From NCBI RefSeq assembly GCF_000427645.1, contig NZ_KE386571.1, positions 2,996,895-3,060,894 of the forward strand: 64,000 bases of DNA, in the 5' to 3' direction. Both the position numbers and the translations under genes were made by a program. Positions within the stretch are counted from its first letter, which is position 1. Every line of letters starts with the position of its first letter. The notes beneath the pieces are model-generated. The model saw only the letters and a program-made list of their open reading frames with translations, searched no databases and was not told where the DNA came from. Of the stretch, positions 32,885 to 40,854 are shown piece by piece. Source of the stretch: Sphingomonas phyllosphaerae FA2 (lineage in GTDB: Bacteria; Pseudomonadota; Alphaproteobacteria; Sphingomonadales; Sphingomonadaceae).

Positions 32885-32944
32885 GTTTTTCCCCTCGAAC
32901 CGCCGCTGTAGCGCGCGCGCCACCGCGGCGACAGGGGGACCGGA

Positions 32945-33313
32945 TCAGTTGCGGTCGGTGTCGGCGGCGTTGCGGTCGCGCAGCTCGGCACCCGCGTTTT
33001 CGAGCGCTGCGCCCGCCCGGTCGCGCGTCCGGTCGCCGTGGCGGCGGACTTCGTCTTCCAGCCGGTCGGACGCTTCCGAGATGCGATCCGCGGCGCGATC
33101 GATCTGGTCGGCGGCAAGGCCATCGACGCGGTTGGTGACGTGATCGGCCAGACGATCGGTCAGCGAGTCGACGCTCTGCACGACATTGTCGGAGGCGCGC
33201 TCGATATCCGAGGCCATCGCATTGCCGGTCCGTTCGGCGTGATCCTCGGCGCGTTCCGAACAGGCTCCCAGCGCCAGTGCGGCGAGCGGAACGAGCAGGG
33301 CAAGCGGCTTCAT
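32945..33313 (-). CDS. Lipoprotein with long alpha-helical repeat region
   Basis: Protein of 122 residues. The signal peptide ends at a lipobox (LALGAC) and the ATG at 33313 has ggag eight bases upstream. The mature part is highly charged and helical, with regular spacing of Asp/Arg and short hydrophobic residues (DRLADHVTNRVDGLAADQIDRAADRI), suggesting a coiled coil or amphipathic helix bundle. I recognise no family. It is 60 bp upstream of the MATE gene on the same strand and may be co-transcribed. Confidence 0.7.
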   Translation of the reverse strand: MKPLALLVPLAALALGACSERAEDHAERTGNAMASDIERASDNVVQSVDSLTDRLADHVTNRVDGLAADQIDRAADRISEASDRLEDEVRRHGDRTRDRAGAALENAGAELRDRNAADTDRN

Positions 33314-33367
33314 CGTCTTTCTCCGTGACATGGCACGGTCAATCGCCGGAGCCGCGGCTTTGTTGCG

Positions 33368-34108
33368 TCACGCCGCGCGCAGCGACCGGCCGATCTGCTC
33401 GAAAAAGGCGTGGCTGCTCGCGCTGCTCTCAACGTCCCACTCTGGATGCCATTGCACCGCCAGCACATCCGCGCCGTTCGGGCGCGCGGCGATCGCCTCG
33501 ATCACGCCATCGTCGCTCGACCACGCCTCGACCGTCAGCCCGTCGCCGAGCCGCTCGACCGCCTGTTCGTGGACCGAATGGACCGACAGCCGCTGCTCCC
33601 CGGTCAGTGCCGCCAACGCGCCATCGGCGGCGAGCTGCACCTCATGCCGATGGTCGAAAAGCGTCGCATAATCCGCGTGATCCCAGCCGCCGCGCAAATG
33701 CCGACCGCAGCAACGCTCGGTGGAGAGGGTGCCGCCGAACAGCACGTTGATCTCCTGCATTCCCCGACAGATCCCGAACACCGGCTTGCCCGCCGAAATC
33801 ATCGCATCGGCCATCGTCAGCGCCACGTCGTCGCGCTCTCGATCGAGCACGCCGCCCTCTTCGTCGCTGGCCGCGCCATAGCGGGTCGGCGCGACGTTCG
33901 AGCGCGATCCCGTCAACAATATGCCGTCGAGATAATGGGTTAGCGAGGCGACGTCGCATAGCTCCGCGATCGCGGGCACCAACACGACGCACGCCTGCGA
34001 CACGCGCGCGAGCGGCGCGACGAAGCGGCTCGCCACCACCTGCACCGGGCGCTGCACCGTTTCGTTGCAGCACAGCACCCCGATGACCGGCTTACGGGTC
34101 TCACCCAT
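33368..34108 (-). CDS. Class I glutamine amidotransferase-like hydrolase (PuuD type)
   Basis: Protein of 246 residues of the gamma-glutamyl-gamma-aminobutyrate hydrolase family. The nucleophile elbow FGICRGMQEINVLFGG and the catalytic His in VQWHPEWD identify the Cys-His-Glu triad. PuuD cleaves gamma-Glu-GABA in putrescine breakdown, but no other puu genes are nearby, so the substrate is open. Start 34108 gives an 8-bp overlap with the cysE stop (ATGGGTGA), suggesting coupled translation; starts further upstream within cysE are possible. Confidence 0.85.
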   Translation of the reverse strand: MGETRKPVIGVLCCNETVQRPVQVVASRFVAPLARVSQACVVLVPAIAELCDVASLTHYLDGILLTGSRSNVAPTRYGAASDEEGGVLDRERDDVALTMADAMISAGKPVFGICRGMQEINVLFGGTLSTERCCGRHLRGGWDHADYATLFDHRHEVQLAADGALAALTGEQRLSVHSVHEQAVERLGDGLTVEAWSSDDGVIEAIAARPNGADVLAVQWHPEWDVESSASSHAFFEQIGRSLRAA

Positions 34109-35033
34109 CGTTGGCGCGCCAATCGGTCGCATTGTCATGCGCTTGCGCCTCGGGCTGCACCACGAGCTGCCCGGCGGGCACGTCCTCCAGCAACCACACG
34201 TTGCCGCCGATCATCGCGCCTGCGCCGATCGTCACGCGGCCCAGGATCGTCGTTCCGGCATAGATCACCACATCGTCCTCCACGATCGGGTGCCGTGCGT
34301 AACGCGTACGGGGCCGATCGGGATCATCACCACGCGGCGTTCGTGCCCCTAACGTGACGTGCTGGTACAGCCTGACACGCGAACCGATGATCGCCGTCTC
34401 GCCAATCACGACGCCGGTGCCGTGATCGATGAAGAACGACGGGCCGATCGTCGCGCCGGGATGGATGTCGATCCCGGTCCGCTCATTGGCCAATTCGGAG
34501 ATCAGTCGCGCGACGATCGGCGCGCCGAGTTCGTAGAGCAAATGCGCCAGCCGGTGATGCAGGCTGGCGATCGCGCCGGGATAGCAGACGAGGATCTCGT
34601 CGGCGCTGCGCGCGGCGGGGTCGCCGAGGAACGCCGCCTCGACATCGCTGTCGATCAGCCGCCGGATGTCGCCCAACCCGGCGACGAACAGCCGCACGAT
34701 CGTCGCCGGCTGATCGCGGTCGAACGTGCCGCTGCTCGCCTCCGCCTGCCAATAGCCCAGCTCGGCGGCGATCTCGCGTTCCAGTTCGGTCGCGGCGGCG
34801 AGCAGCTTGGCGGCGACGAACCGGTCTTCCTCGGCCGGCGCACCGCGAAACTGCCCGAGCCGACGTGGATAGAGCGCGGCGGACAACAGCTCGATCACCC
34901 GCTCCAGTGCACCGCGCGACGGAAAGCTGGTGGTGTCGCGCCCGTCGTCATGCCGGGCGCGCCACGCCCCGCGCGCAGCACGCAACTCGGCCACCGCCTC
35001 CGCCACCGGGACTGAATTGCGTTGATCGGTCAT
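34101..35033 (-). CDS. cysE: Serine O-acetyltransferase (EpsC/CysE type)
   Basis: Protein of 310 residues. The N-terminal helical part (about 1-170) leads into a left-handed beta-helix of hexapeptide repeats (GIDIHPGATIGPSFFIDHGTGVVIGETAIIG and onwards), with the catalytic His of FIDHGTG. It makes O-acetylserine for cysteine synthesis. The longer N-terminal form is the EpsC version. Start 35033 has gaggag six bases upstream. No cysK neighbour; it is translationally coupled to the PuuD-type gene. Confidence 0.92.
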   Translation of the reverse strand: MTDQRNSVPVAEAVAELRAARGAWRARHDDGRDTTSFPSRGALERVIELLSAALYPRRLGQFRGAPAEEDRFVAAKLLAAATELEREIAAELGYWQAEASSGTFDRDQPATIVRLFVAGLGDIRRLIDSDVEAAFLGDPAARSADEILVCYPGAIASLHHRLAHLLYELGAPIVARLISELANERTGIDIHPGATIGPSFFIDHGTGVVIGETAIIGSRVRLYQHVTLGARTPRGDDPDRPRTRYARHPIVEDDVVIYAGTTILGRVTIGAGAMIGGNVWLLEDVPAGQLVVQPEAQAHDNATDWRANDG

Positions 35034-35119
35034 GCGCGCTCCTCGTTGGACGCGCATCATATCCCATCATCATCATGGGTGTTGAAAGAAGCAGCGCGGG
35101 TGCCCCCAAGCTGGACTGC

Positions 35120-36781
35120 TCAGGGTTCGTCGAATGGGCCGATCACCGTCCCGACGAACCCGCCCGCGCGAGCGGTGCTGAGGAAGCGCGCGTCGACGCC
35201 GTCGCGCAACGTCCGGCGCTGTCCGCCGACCGCATAGTCGAACCCCATCGTCCCACCATCGGCGCGCAGCGTCAGCGTCACCGGCTTCGCGGCGTCGATC
35301 GGCGCGCTGGCGACCAGTGTGTCGGTGTCCGCATCGGCGCGGGTCCACAGCGCGACCATCGGCTTGCCCTGCACCCGCGTCACGCCGAACAGCAACAGCG
35401 AGCGGTCGTTCTGCACCGCCGCCAGCCCCGCGCGCGCGCCGTCCTTGCCCGGCCGGTAGCGCATCGTCACCGAGACGGTCGCGACATGATGCTGCTGCCG
35501 CCGCCCGACGAACGACGGCACGCCGTTCAGGTCCCCGAAGCGCGCACCGGGTTGCAGCGCGAGCGTACCGTTCATGACCCGGTGGAAGGGCTGCCTCGGC
35601 GTGCGGATACCGATCCACTGCATCGACAGCCGGCTGCCACGGAAATCGTCCGCATAGCCGAAGTCGCCGCTGGTCGGCAGCATCGGCTTCGCGCCCGCGG
35701 GCAGCTTCGGGCGCGGCGCGGTAAACGGGATTGGCACGCCGCGCTCAAGGATGTGTGGCCAACCGTCCTTCCACATCACCGGCAGCAGGAACGTCTCGCG
35801 CCCGACATTGTAGAGCCCGTCGGCATAGGGGCGGGTCGCGAGAAAGGTCGCCCACCAGTCGCCGTTCTGCGTCTGGACGAATTTGGCGTGGCCCGCCGAG
35901 GTGACCGGATGCGGACGACCGGGCGGCAGATCGCGCTGCGTCAGGATCGGATTGCCGGCATAGGGCACGAACGGCCCGCGCAGGCTGCGCGACCGCAACA
36001 CGACCTGTGAATGGTTGTCGCTCGTCCCGCCCTCGGCCGCGCTGAGATAATACCAGCCGTCCTTCCTGAGCAGGTGCGGCCCCTCGATCCACACCGGCTT
36101 CTTCGACAGATCGACCCCGCCGTTGACGAGCATCGTGCTCTCGCCGACCATCCTGCCGGCGCGCCAGTCATATTCCTGCACCCAGATCGCGCGGTGCCCG
36201 TCGTAGCGGGGCGGCTCGGCGGGGGCGCGATTGTTGACGATATAGGCGCGATCGCCCTCCCAATAGATCGAGGGATCGATCCCCTCGAACGGCAGCCAGA
36301 TCGGCTGCGACCATGGCCCCGCGGGGTTCTTGGCGGTAATGACGAAATTGCCGCCGCATTCGACACAGGTATTGGCGATGTAGAAGGTGCCGTCGTGGAA
36401 GGAGATGTCGGGCGCGAACACCGCCTGCGACAGGCGCCGCCCGGTGAAGTCGAGCTGCTCGGCGCGATCGATCGCATTGCCGATCTGCGTCCAGTTCACC
36501 AGATCCTTCGACCGGAACACCGGTAGCCCGGGAAAATGCGCGAACGACGAATTCACGAGATAATAATCGTCACCGACCCGCGTCACCGACGGATCGGGAT
36601 AATAGCCGGCGAGAATCGGGTTCTGATAATCGTCAGCCTTGGCGGCCACCCGCTCCTGCGCCTTGCCGTCGTACCGAAAGCGCTCGAATCGCGCGACCTG
36701 CCCCGCCGCAGTGCCGGCCCATGCCGCAAGACCGATCGCGACGCCGCCCAGCAGCGCGCCATTCCGAAGCTTCTGACCCAC
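35120..36781 (-). CDS. Glycoside hydrolase family 43 protein, exported
   Basis: Protein of 553 residues. GTG 36781 is the start: gggag lies six bases upstream and a signal peptide follows (MGQKLRNGALLGGVAIGLAAWAG). The five-bladed propeller of GH43 begins with NPILAGYYPDPSVTRVGDDYYLVNSSF, where the Asp of YPDPS is the catalytic base; other conserved residues appear in APDISFHDGTFYI and the acid Glu in IEGPHLL. A C-terminal concanavalin-like domain (about 360-550) matches beta-xylosidase/alpha-arabinofuranosidase forms. It would release xylose or arabinose from plant glycans in the periplasm. No sugar transporter or TonB receptor is adjacent. Confidence 0.9.
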   Translation of the reverse strand: MGQKLRNGALLGGVAIGLAAWAGTAAGQVARFERFRYDGKAQERVAAKADDYQNPILAGYYPDPSVTRVGDDYYLVNSSFAHFPGLPVFRSKDLVNWTQIGNAIDRAEQLDFTGRRLSQAVFAPDISFHDGTFYIANTCVECGGNFVITAKNPAGPWSQPIWLPFEGIDPSIYWEGDRAYIVNNRAPAEPPRYDGHRAIWVQEYDWRAGRMVGESTMLVNGGVDLSKKPVWIEGPHLLRKDGWYYLSAAEGGTSDNHSQVVLRSRSLRGPFVPYAGNPILTQRDLPPGRPHPVTSAGHAKFVQTQNGDWWATFLATRPYADGLYNVGRETFLLPVMWKDGWPHILERGVPIPFTAPRPKLPAGAKPMLPTSGDFGYADDFRGSRLSMQWIGIRTPRQPFHRVMNGTLALQPGARFGDLNGVPSFVGRRQQHHVATVSVTMRYRPGKDGARAGLAAVQNDRSLLLFGVTRVQGKPMVALWTRADADTDTLVASAPIDAAKPVTLTLRADGGTMGFDYAVGGQRRTLRDGVDARFLSTARAGGFVGTVIGPFDEP

Positions 36782-36883
36782 GATCCTCTCCCGATCCTTT
36801 CGGGACAGAGTAACCGTTAGCGCTATCATCGCAAGCGCGATCAGCGGCTTGTGCGTTCAGGACCAGTGATTTGAAGAGGAAGC

Positions 36884-36957
36884 TGGATGCCCGACAAGGA
36901 CTCGAACCTTGATTGACGGAGTCAGAGTCCGCTCTCTTACCATTAGAGGATCGGGCA
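36884..36957 (-). tRNA. tRNA-Gln (anticodon CTG)
   Basis: Complete cloverleaf on the minus strand: acceptor TGCCCGA/TCGGGCA, D-arm CTCT-AATGGTA-AGAG, anticodon stem GCGGA/TCCGT with loop CTCTGAC, T-arm CAAGG-TTCGAGT-CCTTG, and an encoded CCA. Reads codon CAG. Base 73 appears as T rather than the common G for tRNA-Gln. It lies between the GH43 gene (downstream) and ppx (divergent). Confidence 0.95.
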
Positions 36958-37101
36958 ACAGCGGGGGTGCGTTTATAAGCGCGAGATCGCGGTGTCAACG
37001 CCTGCCTTGCCCCACGTAGCGCGACTGTGTAGCCTTGAGATCAAGCACCGGGGGATCGCAGGGGCGGTCCCGGTCCGGCAGATGTAAGAAAGTTGACGGC
37101 A

Positions 37102-38139
37102 ATGGTGGATTTTCCCGCCCAATTGCCGCGCCGGCAGGCCCCGAGCCCTGCCCGTTCGGCACGACCCCAGCCGCGCCATACGCGCGGCGCGCCGCGGCAT
37201 TATGCCGCGCTCGACCTTGGCACCAACAATTGCCGCCTGCTGATCGCGCGGCCGCAGGGTGATGGCTTTGCGGTGGTCGACGCCTTTTCGCGGATCGTCC
37301 GGCTCGGCGAGGGGCTCGCGCATAGCGGCGCGCTGTCCGATGCCGCGATCGAGCGCACGATCGCGGCGCTGCGCGTCTGCGCCGACAAGTTGAAGCGGCG
37401 CAACGTCACGCTGGCGCGCTCGGTCGCGACCGAGGCGTGCCGCCGCGCGAGCAACGGCGCGGCGTTCATCGCGCGCGTGCTGGAGGAAACCGGCATCCAC
37501 CTCGACATCATCTCCGCCGAGGAAGAGGCGCGGCTGGCGGTGCTCGGCTGCCATGCACTGCTCGAACCCGGCACCGGGCCGGCGCTGGTGTTCGATATCG
37601 GCGGTGGCTCGACCGAGCTGGTGCTGGTCGATGCCGACACCACCGTGCCGCGCGTCCGCGACTGGCATAGCGCGCCGTGGGGCGTGGTTTCGCTGACCGA
37701 GAGCGCCGGCGGCGGCAACACCGCCGAGGAACGCGCGCGCGCCTATAAGCGGATGCGGACGCTGGTGGCGGAGAGCTTCGCACCGTTCGCGGCACGATTG
37801 CCGCGGCCCGGCGGTGTGCCGCGGCTGCTTGGAACGTCGGGGACCGTGACGACGCTCGCCAGCGTCCACCTCGGGCTCGAACGCTATGACCGTTCGCAGG
37901 TCGACGGGCTGATCGCCCCCGCCGTGGCGATGCGCACGATCAGTCAGGAGTTGGCCGGCATGTCGCTCGCCGAGCGGGCCAAGCTGCCGTGCATCGGCCG
38001 CGAGCGCGCCGATCTGGTTGTTGCGGGTTGTGCGATCCTTGAAGGCATATTGGACCTCTGGCCCGCCGAGCGGTTGGGGGTCGCGGATCGCGGGATTCGC
38101 GAAGGCATCCTACGCCGGCTGATGGAGACGGGTGCATGA
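37102..38139 (+). CDS. ppx: Exopolyphosphatase / GppA family phosphatase
   Basis: Protein of 345 residues of the ASKHA fold. Phosphate loops are seen in YAALDLGTNNCRLLIA (about 35-50) and FDIGGGSTELVLVD, and the helical core SVATEACRRASN is typical. It removes terminal phosphates from polyphosphate or pppGpp. It is short compared with E. coli Ppx (513) because it lacks the C-terminal HD-like domain, the common alphaproteobacterial form. Start ATG 37102 is chosen over a TTG nine bases upstream. It overlaps rlmE by four bases (ATGA), a conserved pairing. Confidence 0.9.
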   Translation: MVDFPAQLPRRQAPSPARSARPQPRHTRGAPRHYAALDLGTNNCRLLIARPQGDGFAVVDAFSRIVRLGEGLAHSGALSDAAIERTIAALRVCADKLKRRNVTLARSVATEACRRASNGAAFIARVLEETGIHLDIISAEEEARLAVLGCHALLEPGTGPALVFDIGGGSTELVLVDADTTVPRVRDWHSAPWGVVSLTESAGGGNTAEERARAYKRMRTLVAESFAPFAARLPRPGGVPRLLGTSGTVTTLASVHLGLERYDRSQVDGLIAPAVAMRTISQELAGMSLAERAKLPCIGRERADLVVAGCAILEGILDLWPAERLGVADRGIREGILRRLMETGA

Positions 38140-38813
38140 GGGGTGCTGGAGTCGGGCGGCAGCGGGTCAAGACCGCCAAGCGCCGCACCGCGCAATCGAC
38201 GCGCTGGCTGGAGCGACAGCTCAACGATCCCTATGTCCGCCGCGCCAAGGCCGAGGGCTATCGCAGCCGCGCGGCGTACAAACTGATCGAACTCGACGAG
38301 CGGTTCGGGTTGCTCAAGGGCGTGAAGCGCGTCGTCGATCTCGGCATCGCGCCGGGCGGGTGGAGTCAGGTGGTGCGGCGCGTCTCGCCGGGCGCGGCGA
38401 TCGTCGGGATCGACCTGTTGCCGGTCGACCCGATCGACGGCGTGACGATCTTCGAAATGGACTTCATGGACGATGCCGCGCCGGGCAAGCTGATGGAAGC
38501 ACTCGGCGGCGCGCCGGATCTGGTGATGTCGGACATGGCGGCGAACACCGTCGGGCATCCGCAGACCGACGCGTTGCGAACGATGGCGCTGGTCGAAACC
38601 GCGCTGGCGTTCGCGATCGACGTGCTGCGGCCGGGGGGGACGTTCGTGTCGAAGGTGTTTGCGGGCGGAGCGGATTCGTCGCTGGTCGCTGAGATGAAGC
38701 GCAATTTCACAACCGTGAAGCACGCCAAGCCGCCGTCGAGCCGCAAGGGCTCGGTCGAGTGGTTCGTGGTGGCGCAGGGGTTCAAGGGGCGCGCGGCGGT
38801 TTCCGAGGAATAG
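38136..38813 (+). CDS. rlmE: 23S rRNA (uridine-2552 2'-O)-methyltransferase
   Basis: Protein of 225 residues. The K-D-K-E tetrad of 2'-O-methyltransferases is visible: Lys in AAYKLIE, Asp in VMSDMAANTVG, Lys in FVSKVFAGG and Glu in SVEWFVVA. The SAM loop is VVDLGIAPGGWSQV. It methylates U2552 in the A-loop of 23S rRNA late in large-subunit assembly. Its start overlaps the ppx stop. The C-terminus is short and has no ftsH neighbour, unlike in E. coli. Confidence 0.95.
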   Translation: MRGAGVGRQRVKTAKRRTAQSTRWLERQLNDPYVRRAKAEGYRSRAAYKLIELDERFGLLKGVKRVVDLGIAPGGWSQVVRRVSPGAAIVGIDLLPVDPIDGVTIFEMDFMDDAAPGKLMEALGGAPDLVMSDMAANTVGHPQTDALRTMALVETALAFAIDVLRPGGTFVSKVFAGGADSSLVAEMKRNFTTVKHAKPPSSRKGSVEWFVVAQGFKGRAAVSEE

Positions 38814-38851
38814 CGCCGGTCGCCTCCTTGTACCGTCACCCCCCCTTCTTT

Positions 38852-38947
38852 CCGTCACCCCGGCGGAAGCCGGGGTCCAGTGACGGGCGCTGCGTTGGAA
38901 TGCGGTGGCGTCTCCCAACTGGACCCCGGCCTCCGCCGGGGTGACGG
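38852..38947. repeat. REPIN family C, inverted pair
   Basis: Arms ccgtcaccccggcggaagcc... and the complementary ...ggcctccgccggggtgacgg, each a hairpin, around a 38-bp spacer (gtgacgggcgctgcgttgg). Different in sequence from families A and B but the same plan. Confidence 0.92.
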
Positions 38948-38977
38948 CTGTGGTTGGCGAAACCTGCTGTCCTAAGT

Positions 38978-39055
38978 CGTCATTGCGAGCGAAGCGAAGC
39001 AATCCAGGGCGTCACGCGTCGGACTCTGGATTGCTTCGCTTCGCTCGCAATGACG
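38978..39055. repeat. REPIN family D, inverted pair
   Basis: Arms of about 30 bp (cgtcattgcgagcgaagcga and its complement) around a short 18-bp spacer. Lies 30 bp after the family C pair and directly before the DUF885 stop codon, in the gap between convergent rlmE and DUF885 genes. Confidence 0.92.
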
Positions 39056-39060
39056 GGACA

Positions 39061-40854
39061 TCAGGCCTTCTTCGCCGCAATATACGCGTCGACCTGCTCC
39101 TCGAGCACGTCGAGCGGCAGCGCTCCCTGTCCCAGCACCGCTTCGTGGAAGCCGCGGATGTCGAACTTTGGCCCCAGCTCGCGTTCGGCCTTCGCGCGCA
39201 GCTCGGCGATCTTCAGCTGGCCGACCATGTAGCTGGTCGCCTGACCCGGCCAGTTGAAGTAGCGGTCGACCTCGCGCGCGATGTCGGTGTCGCTGACCGA
39301 GCTGTTGGCGCGAAAATACGCCACCGCCTGTTCGCGGGTCCAGCGCTTCGCATGCACGCCGGTGTCGACCACCAGCCGGATCGCGCGCCACACTTGGTTC
39401 GAGAGCATCCCGAACTCGGCATAGGGATCCTTGTATGCCCCCATCTCCTTGGCGAGCCGCTCGCTGTAGAGCCCCCAGCCCTCGACATAGGCGCCATAGC
39501 CGCCGAACGCGCGGAACTTGGGCAGACCTTCCAGCTCCATCGCGCGCGCGATCTGGAAATGGTGCCCCGGCGCGGCCTCGTGTGCGGCGATCGCGTCGAG
39601 CTGGATCTTCTGCGTCTGGTTCATGTCGACCAGGTTGACGTAGAAGATCCCCGGCCGCGATCCGTCGGGCGCAGGCCGGTTGTAGAAGGCGGTCGAGGCG
39701 GTGCCCTCGCGCCATTTCTCGACCGCGCGCACCTCCAGCTTCGCTTTGGGCAGCCGCTCGAACCATTGCGGCGCGGCCGCCATCATCTGCGCGACGAAGC
39801 TGCGCGCATCGCCCAGATACGCCTCGCGCCCCGCCTCGGTGTTGGGATATTTGAAGCGTGGATCGGTGCGGACCACCTCGAAGAATTGCTCGAGCGTGCC
39901 GTTGAAGCCGACGCGCGTCTTCACCGCCTCCATCTCCTTGCGGATCGCGGCGACCTGCCGCAGCCCGAGGTCGTGGATCTGGTCGGCGGTCAGATTGGTG
40001 GTCGTCGAATCGCGCAGCCGGACGGCGTAATAGGCCGCGCCCTGCGGCAGCTTCCACGCGCCCCAATTGCCGGTCGATTGCGGCTCGATCGCATCGAGCG
40101 TCGTGAACATCAGATCGTAGCCGCGCTTCATCGGCCCGGTCATCGCCGCCGCCGCCGTCGTCAACAGCCGCTGCTTCTCCGCATCCGACACCTTGAGCGC
40201 GGTCACCTTCTTGCGGAAATCGGCCATCAGCGCCGAGTCCGCGCCGGGGGTGAACGGCGCGCCGGTCAGCACCTTGCGCGCATCGGCCCGCACCGGGGCA
40301 TAGGTCATCTTCAGGGGCACGATCCCCATCTTCGCCTGCTCGCGCATCAGCGCGGCGGTCTCCCGCATCACCCGCTCCGAATCGCGGATCCGCGCGACAT
40401 AGGCGTCGGCATCGGCGACGCTGTCGATGCGATGGTTGTTGATGAGGAACGCCGGCACCTCGCCCATCGGGCTGCCGTTGGTCGACACCGGATAGCGCCA
40501 CTTGCGGAAGCGGAAGCTGTCGCGCGCGCGCTCGACCTGATCCTCGAACAAGCGGTAGCTCAGCCTGCCGCTCGGCCCCAGCTTGGCGGGCGAGAAGCTG
40601 GCGCGCATCTCGCGCAATTGGCGTTCGGACAGGTCGCGTTCGCGGATCGCGGCGGCGTCGGTGTTGTCGTCGAGCTTGTCGTAATTGGTCTTGAGCCCGA
40701 GGCTGGTCTGCGCCTCCGGGCTGAGCGCGACGCGCGCGTCGAACGCGCGGTCGAGGAACGCGGTCAGCCGCGCATCCTCCGCCGCGGTCGAGGCGGCGGG
40801 GGCTTGAGCGGCGATCGCGGCGGGGGCGGCGAGCGCGAGGAGCAGCACGCGCAT
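39061..40854 (-). CDS. DUF885 family putative zinc carboxypeptidase/dipeptidase, exported
   Basis: Protein of 597 residues with a signal peptide (MRVLLLALAAPAAIAAQA). The gluzincin-like motif HEAAPGHHFQ (about residues 420-430) and the later EGWGLYSE give a metal site. DUF885 proteins are poorly known; relatives behave as peptidases of the M2/M32-like clan. Start 40854 overlaps the stop of the upstream S10 peptidase by one base (TGATG), a sign of coupled translation. Together they look like a periplasmic peptide-degrading pair. Confidence 0.85.
   Translation of the reverse strand: MRVLLLALAAPAAIAAQAPAASTAAEDARLTAFLDRAFDARVALSPEAQTSLGLKTNYDKLDDNTDAAAIRERDLSERQLREMRASFSPAKLGPSGRLSYRLFEDQVERARDSFRFRKWRYPVSTNGSPMGEVPAFLINNHRIDSVADADAYVARIRDSERVMRETAALMREQAKMGIVPLKMTYAPVRADARKVLTGAPFTPGADSALMADFRKKVTALKVSDAEKQRLLTTAAAAMTGPMKRGYDLMFTTLDAIEPQSTGNWGAWKLPQGAAYYAVRLRDSTTTNLTADQIHDLGLRQVAAIRKEMEAVKTRVGFNGTLEQFFEVVRTDPRFKYPNTEAGREAYLGDARSFVAQMMAAAPQWFERLPKAKLEVRAVEKWREGTASTAFYNRPAPDGSRPGIFYVNLVDMNQTQKIQLDAIAAHEAAPGHHFQIARAMELEGLPKFRAFGGYGAYVEGWGLYSERLAKEMGAYKDPYAEFGMLSNQVWRAIRLVVDTGVHAKRWTREQAVAYFRANSSVSDTDIAREVDRYFNWPGQATSYMVGQLKIAELRAKAERELGPKFDIRGFHEAVLGQGALPLDVLEEQVDAYIAAKKA

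Noticed and set aside
33368..34108. Putrescine utilisation cluster around the PuuD-like gene
   Set aside because: No puuA, puuB or puuC genes are nearby; the neighbour is serine acetyltransferase.
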